From assembly GCF_030272615.1 (NCBI RefSeq), contig NC_081414.1, forward strand, positions 911,035,009 to 911,099,008: a DNA stretch of 64,000 nucleotides, given 5' to 3'. A program made the position numbers and the translations under genes. The notes below the pieces were generated by a model, which saw only the letters and a list, made by a program, of their open reading frames with translations, did no database searches and was not told the DNA's origin. This document shows, one piece after another, positions 58,152-64,000 of this stretch (positions within the stretch are counted from its first letter, which is position 1; every line of letters starts with the position of its first letter). The DNA comes from Cryptomeria japonica (Eukaryota; Streptophyta; Pinopsida; Cupressales; Cupressaceae).

Positions 58152-59162
58152 TCATTCCTTGACTGAATGATATGTTGCTCCCTTGATTGTCTTCCTTGAT
58201 AAAGGAACTGAGATATAATTACTAGTGTGTGAACTACGTAGGCCCATATGCATGTCACCTAAAGAAGTTTGGGCATCCCTGATAACAAAGTCCCTTGAGG
58301 AAGCTCCATTAAAGGTCCATGATGTATCGTCGGAAGGGAAAGGATGTACAAAACAAGTGGATGTGTGATGAAAGCTTATGATTGTGAAAAGAAGTGAAAG
58401 TAGGATAGCATGATGGAGACTTAGGATCAACAAGTATATTTTTTGACTTAAAATTGTAGAACTTTTGCCCCCAATTATTTTGATATTAGGGGAGATCATC
58501 TCTTGCTCTTTTTCTTTCATAGGATTTTTATCCTTGACCTTGATTTTTTCAAAGTCCAATAGCTTTTATTTTTTATTTGGGCTAAAGGCCTTTTCTTTAT
58601 TTTTGACTTTTAGATTTTTCTTTTCAAAGTTTGATTTTTGATCCCCAATTAGTAAGGACTTTTGTGATTCCTGTTGATCCAAGTCTAGTAGAGGAGTGGA
58701 AATGGAATGAGTGGATGAAATAGTAAGGCTATATGAGTTCTCAAGAGGGATGGGGATACGCTCAATAGATTATTCACTAGAACCACTCTTAGGACTATTG
58801 ATATCAATAGCTTCTTGCACCACTAGAGGAGATTTGCATTCAAACTTAGTAGCCACAACACTAGGTGGTTCACACCCAATTCCTTGGCATTGCAAATTGT
58901 TTGTAGATTGTTCCTCTCAACTAAATACCTTAGGAGATAGTGGGAGTTTATCAACATGAAATATATATTCACCACATCTCATGTCTTTAACCTTTAATTT
59001 TTCTTTTAGCTCTATTTGTTTGGATGTAGAAGCTTTCAATTATTCTGGATCCACATATGTTGATGAAGGAATAGCTAGTCGATTGACTGGGATTGTTATT
59101 TCTAATCTTTCTCGCAGATTATTGCAATATATGAATGGATTCGGATCGCCTTTGATGGTCAC
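58152..59162 (-). other. Element D region where RT, RNase H and integrase core are missing
   Basis: Only about 1 kb separates the protease end from the integrase tail, too short for RT, RNase H and integrase. A 135-codon open frame (58559-58152) has no motif I recognise. No YxDD, RNase H or DDE signatures are visible, so most of pol was deleted or replaced. Confidence 0.7.
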
Positions 59163-62024
59163 TTAAACTCCATTGTGTGGAAACTTGATACATCGATGAT
59201 ATGTTGAAGGAACAAATTTCATTTCGTGAATCCAAGGACGTCCCAAGAGTATATTGTATGTGAGACCTAAATAAAGGACTTGACATACCACATCCTTTGT
59301 AACTAGCCCAAATCTAAGAGGTAAGGTGAGTGTGCCTTTAGATGAACGCTCTTTGTCATCATATGCCTTCATGGTGATAGCATGTGTAGAATTCACAGCC
59401 TTTTCAGAATATCCCAATTGCTTAAGAGTATTCAATGTACAAATGTTCAGACCTGCTCCTCCATCTATCAGGACTTGTTTTATTCGATGTTTATGTAGGA
59501 AGGGTTCAATGTGTAAAGGTGCATTATGTGGCTGGCTTAGGGAGGCATCTTCAGCTTTGGTAAATGTAAGAGAATGTGGAACAAAAAGGTATCCCACCAT
59601 GGCTTGAAACTGGTCCACGTTCAGATCAGTGGGTATAGAGGTTTCTCTTAGGAATTTATCAAGTATGGATTTATGCAAAGGAGAGATACACAATAGTTAT
59701 AGGATTGAGATAAGAGCAGGTGTCCTCCCTAAATGTCCTACTAGGCCATACTCAGGTTTGGTCGATGAGGAAGTGGTGATTTTAACTGGAGCACCTTGCA
59801 GGGTGACCTTACCTCGACGAGTTGTCACATTACATTCAGAGGTAGATTCAAAAGAAGGTTCAATGCCTTTTAGGACAACTTTGGTTCTTTGGGTATAAAT
59901 TTTAGGAATTTTTTCTTTTATGATAGTAGTAGAAACATAGTTGTCCATCGAAATGTGGTTAACGATTGAATAATAGTCATAGGACACTTTGGTATAGTTA
60001 GCTTGATTATTGATGGCTTTGGCTTTTCCCTTGTCATGTTTAGGGAATGGTTCCTTAAACATAGCATGTTCTTGATTAGATGTATGTCCCTCGATCTCAA
60101 TATCACCTCTATCAATAAGATCTTGTATAATGTTCTTCAAGCGATGGCAATTTCCTGTTTTATGTCCCTTGCTCTTGTGATACTCGCAGTACTCATCGTC
60201 ATTCCACCAATTTGATTTGACTTTTGGCTCATATGGAGGATTGTCTAGAATTGTTATTATTTTGTTAGCCACTAGCTTCCTAAAAGTTGACTCAAGTCAT
60301 TCTCCCAAAAGGGTGTATTTCATTCATGGTTTTGGAGTTCCTTGAGTATTTACTTGGTTTCTTATAGAAGAACTTGATCCTGAAAGAATGATTTTTGGTC
60401 TCACTATGTTAGCATCAGCAACATCATCATTTACTATGTTCTTGTTCTTGTTCCAAAATTGTGGCTTGCCCTTTCGTTTAAAATCCTTTTTATTTTATTT
60501 GAATATCTTGATGATTCCTTTCTCAATTAAGACCTTCTCTATTGCTAAGCCTTTCTTAGTGACATCTTTGAAAGTAGACAAACAAGATTTCCTCAAGTCA
60601 TAACCAATTTCTCTGTTGACATTCTATGTAAACATCTCTATCATTTACTTTTGTGGAATTTCGCAAGAGCACCTGCTAGCTAAATTCCTCCATCTTTGTA
60701 AGAATGATGAAAATGACTCCCCATCTTTCTGTTTGGTATTGCACAAAGTGGTGATTGATATATCTGACTCTATGTTATATGAGAAATATTGGATAAAAGC
60801 TTCTGCTAGATCACCCCATGACTTAATTTCAGGTGGAAGTTGGGAGAACCATTCCATAGCTTGTTCATCTAAGCTTTATGGAAACAATCTCATCAAGTAC
60901 ATTTCTTTTGTTGCTACCTCAATGCAGGTTGTGAAAAAATGTCTTATGTGTGCCTTAGGGTCCCCTTTGCCTCTGTACTTATCAAACTTTGGTGTTATGA
61001 AGTGTGTAGGAAATGGAGGCATCGGAATGCTTCTATCAAATGGATAGGGACATATATCTCTCATTGTGTAAGTTGGTTTTGGTGTATTAATGTCCTCCAT
61101 CTTCTTTTGTAAGTCCTTTATTTGTCGTTCCAAATTGTTTTTGGGTGGAGACCGACTTCTTGGACCATATCCCATGCCTAAGCCACCAAGTGGAGGAGGA
61201 GAGTAATACATGTATGGATGGTATTGATTGTAAACATGTCCATATGGAGGAGGTCTATAATGATAATGCATGTAGGGACCACTTGATATAGGTTCATAAG
61301 GTATATCATGAGTTTGCTCATGTCTATTACCCCCAAACTTGACATGGGGTTTTCTTGCATCCAAATTTTGAGCATGCCTCTAGCTATCCAATTGCTTTTG
61401 AGTTGGGTCCTTAGTATTGGTATGTGATTGAGTGTATTTATCCACATAAGATTTCCATAAGGGTCTTCATAGACGGAGTTGTTCATGAGATGTTCTTTTG
61501 TGAGTATCATAAGCTTGACCATGTGTATTTGGGATCTTAGGTTTTTGAAACAAGGATGATGGTGACTTAGGCACGCAATGTGGTCCTCTATTACCTCCAC
61601 TATTAGGTCTCCTTTGATCCATGTTGACTTGACTTTCTTGAGTAGGTCAATTTTCTACTATTTGGGAAATGTCAAAATCGTGAGGTATCTTAGCTCCACT
61701 TTGTGCGATCACTTGTAGGAAATATTGTCTATCTCTTCTCATGATTTCTTGTATCATCTTGTTGAAATGAGGATCCATGATTGCATCTTCCACCTCTACT
61801 GAGTGTACTGAAATATTATTGACATTGTCATTTTATGCACCATTATTGTTTGTATCATCCATGTTCTCAACATTCTGAATGTTTCTATAGATGTCCATGT
61901 CAGGTAATATGGTATGATAAGAATTGAAAAAGATATCATTGTCATACTCATAGCCACTCATGTTTGCGGACTCTTGAGCCTCTTTAGCTTCTATCCTAGA
62001 TTTTTGGGAATGAGTTTCAATCAT
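59163..62024 (-). pseudogene. Element D gag-protease (Ty3/gypsy, Tat/Ogre-like)
   Basis: One 954-codon frame runs from ATG at 62024 to 59163 with about eleven in-frame stops and no frameshift. N-terminus: IEAKEAQESANMSGYEYDND. A Tyr/Pro-rich segment (about 61300-61180) is followed by the gag domain: PKFDKYRGKGDPKAHIRHFF, AMEWFSQLPPEIKSWGDLAE, FSSFLQRWRNLASRC (61010-60660). The zinc-finger-like CEYHKSKGHKTGNCHRLK is at about 60190, then protease VLIDGGAGLNICTLNTLKQL (about 59480) with the flap-side YNILLGRPWIHEM. The DGGAG active site and this C-H-H-C knuckle are usual in Tat/Athila-type plant gypsy elements. Most stops are CAA-to-TAA-type changes. RT and beyond are missing, so D could not move by itself. 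Confidence 0.92.
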
Positions 62025-63882
62025 GAACTAGGTCTTGACCAAGATGTGTGAGACTAGATGAAAATGGAAAGAGTATGGAAGACCAAGAGCTGGGTGGAAT
62101 GTAAATGATCTGAGGTGTACTTGCAATATCTAGTGTATAAGACCAAGTATGTATGTAGTAGAGTAGGTGTGACTTCCAAAGAGATGATAGATCTATTGAT
62201 GAGGTAAGTTGACCTTGACTCTATGTAAGACCAAATGAGACCCAAAGGTGATATACCTTGATGAGGGACCACTTAGCAAAATGTTGTTGAATGTATTGTG
62301 TTGACAAAGCAATATGAGGACAAGAAAGTGACCTTTTGACTCAAGTTTAGATAAATGTGAATGTAATGCAAGGTGTAAGGTAATGATGAACTTTGTGAGA
62401 CCCAAAAATAGGCTAAATTCTAGATGAAAACCTGGAGAAATAACCTAGGAAGCTCAAGAATTCTGAAACGGGTTGCTCTTGTTTGTTGGACTATAAATTT
62501 CCCCCAATAATGAACACAGGCATGCCTGTATACTTTGCAGACATGATTACCCAACACAAACTTGATTAGATACTGCACAAACACATTTCTAAGAATCTTG
62601 TGAATACAGTTTACTACGATGTCACATACGCGTTTCTGTCCTACACAGACATGGTTAAAGTACACAGACATGTTTCTGTCAGACACAGACTCGTTTATAA
62701 AACCTGAGTGCAATTTTTCCAATTTGTGACCATTTTTTGTGACAAGAGGACACAATGTTGATGAGGACTCTATGTTTGCAAATGTTTGGACTCAAAATGA
62801 CTCAAAAGAAAGTGTGTTGTTTGATGTAAAAATGTTTTGCATACACTTGAAGAAACAAAAGACATAATGTTTCAATGTTTGATCTTGAATGTTTGAAAGT
62901 TTAAAAGAAGACAAGCACAATTCTTATGGTTGGCCAGGACAATAGTTGTTGATCCCACATGGGGTTTCCCCTAAGGCTACGCTATTCAAAGCAGATACTT
63001 AGGTGCTTGACCCCACTGGCTCCACCCTCGACACTCACTTCTTTAGGGAATCGAAGCACCAGTCCCCATGAAAACTCCTTGTGGTGAACTTTATACCTCT
63101 ACTAAGAACCGTATGTGTGTGGGTCGCTCTAGAGGTCCGACCTCCTGCCCCAACAACTATAAGGATTTTGGCTTTCTAAAACAAAAAGGTGCTAGTAAGG
63201 GCATTCGCTCATGTGGCCATACATGTGGCACTTTCATCTCTATAAATACAGAAGGCTCCTAGCCGGTAGGGGTTACGCCCTACTATTGATCAAATAAATT
63301 TGATCAAACAGGTTTATGGGGAGACATAGTGTCGGTATGGACTAATTAGCACACGGTACCCATGGCTTTCACCATGGATACAGTTATTTATAGTGGTTTA
63401 GAAGAGGGGGGTATTGCCTTGCTACCACTTGGGTCATTCCTTTCTCACTAGTAGTCCTAGTGGCCACACGGAGAGGCAGGCCCTCTAAAGATAAACACAA
63501 AAGAGCCTATTGCTCAAGACACAAAAGACACTGGTTCAATTTTAGTGCACCAATTGAAGTGTTTGCTAATCTATGAAAATAAAGCACATAATGAAAAGAG
63601 AAATCAAACCCTTGTCAACATCCTGCAACAAAGATTTGTTATTAGTTCAATGGCTTATTTCAAATGATTATCCCTTCCTAGAAGCAAACAAGTTAGGTTT
63701 ATTTTAATAAAATCCCAAAACACTGTGAAAAATAGGGGCCTTCAACACACAATTTGCTTTCAAAGACAATATGCACCACTTCGTTAGTTGGATCACAAGA
63801 TATTAGCTCAAATAAACCAGATCTGAAACCCTAAATGAGGAAATGAAAATTAAAGAAAAGAATGCAGAAAACACGAATGCCC
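62025..63882 (-). mobile_element. Element D 5' leader (untranslated)
   Basis: Between gag and the unseen 5' LTR. No coding frame. About 62940-63480 is less AT-rich than its surroundings and may be a structured RNA leader or packaging region (inference). About 62520-62700 has loose repeats of ACACAGACATG and GTTTCTGTC. No PBS or LTR end was found, so the 5' LTR lies to the right of the window. Confidence 0.6.
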
Positions 63883-64000
63883 CTGAATGCTGCATAGACA
63901 TGACTGAATGTTGCATAGATGTGACTTAAGACTGCATAAACATGACTGAATACTTCATAAACATGCCTTAAGACTGTACATACATGACTGAATGTTGCAT
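63883..64000. repeat. 21-bp tandem repeat, at least 5.6 copies, cut by the window edge
   Basis: Units such as CTGAATGTTGCATAGATGTG and CTTAAGACTGCATAAACATG follow each other with an exact 21-bp step from 63883. The CTGAATG and CTTAAGA forms alternate over the last four units. Confidence 0.85.

Overview
This 64-kb window is plant nuclear DNA built almost entirely from LTR retrotransposons and their remnants. I found no intact host gene, tRNA, rRNA or CRISPR array. AT-rich sequence, long nested Ty3/gypsy and Ty1/copia elements, many old copies full of stop codons, and LTRs with 5-bp target-site duplications (TSDs) suggest a very large, repeat-rich plant genome. A gymnosperm (conifer-like) is my best guess, from general impression and not from a diagnostic marker.

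Layout, left to right. (A) 1-6106 is the 3' part of a plus-strand Ty3/gypsy element: internal spacer, an antisense plant mobile domain (PMD) pseudogene, a polypurine tract (PPT) and the 3' LTR. A 623-codon antisense reading frame with five stops (6098-7966) abuts this LTR. Next come a 130-bp repeat cluster, a probable copia-type solo LTR (about 9097-10321) and a purine-rich, strand-asymmetric tract (10322-13999, resuming at 27332). (F) 14000-27326 is a decayed Ty1/copia element with TSD ATTAT. Its 5' LTR is split by a 7.1-kb insertion complex holding a tiny TRIM element, truncated copia elements E and H, and a solo LTR (I). After AT-rich DNA and a 460-bp TIR element (29002-29461) comes gypsy remnant N (3' LTR 30806-31570) with a 52-bp tandem array, then a complete 374-bp SMART/TRIM element (33109-33482).

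From 33501 to the right edge there is a deep nest. Gypsy element C (minus strand) has its 3' LTR split by K (34215-42496, TSD GTACA), and K is split by the non-autonomous element J (36880-39594, TSD AAACC), which carries fifteen 41-bp repeats. C's own antisense PMD pseudogene follows (about 43045-44779). Gypsy element D (minus strand) is inserted just beyond it at 44810. D's 3' LTR is split by the non-coding element G (45418-54318, TSD GGATA, LTRs of 2.84 kb). D then continues with its antisense PMD pseudogene, an integrase tail, a gag-protease frame and a 5' leader running off the window.

The most notable observation is that three separate Ty3/gypsy elements (A, C, D) each carry a PMD gene in the opposite orientation to the retroelement, on the integrase side of the 3' PPT. 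A and D have similar C-terminal regions, while C looks like a different PMD lineage. All copies here are broken, so the window documents a recurrent architecture and not a functioning system. Elements A, C, D, N and probably K share a LTR start (TGTAG) and, where visible, a PPT of the form AAAGwGGGG, so they look like one superfamily.
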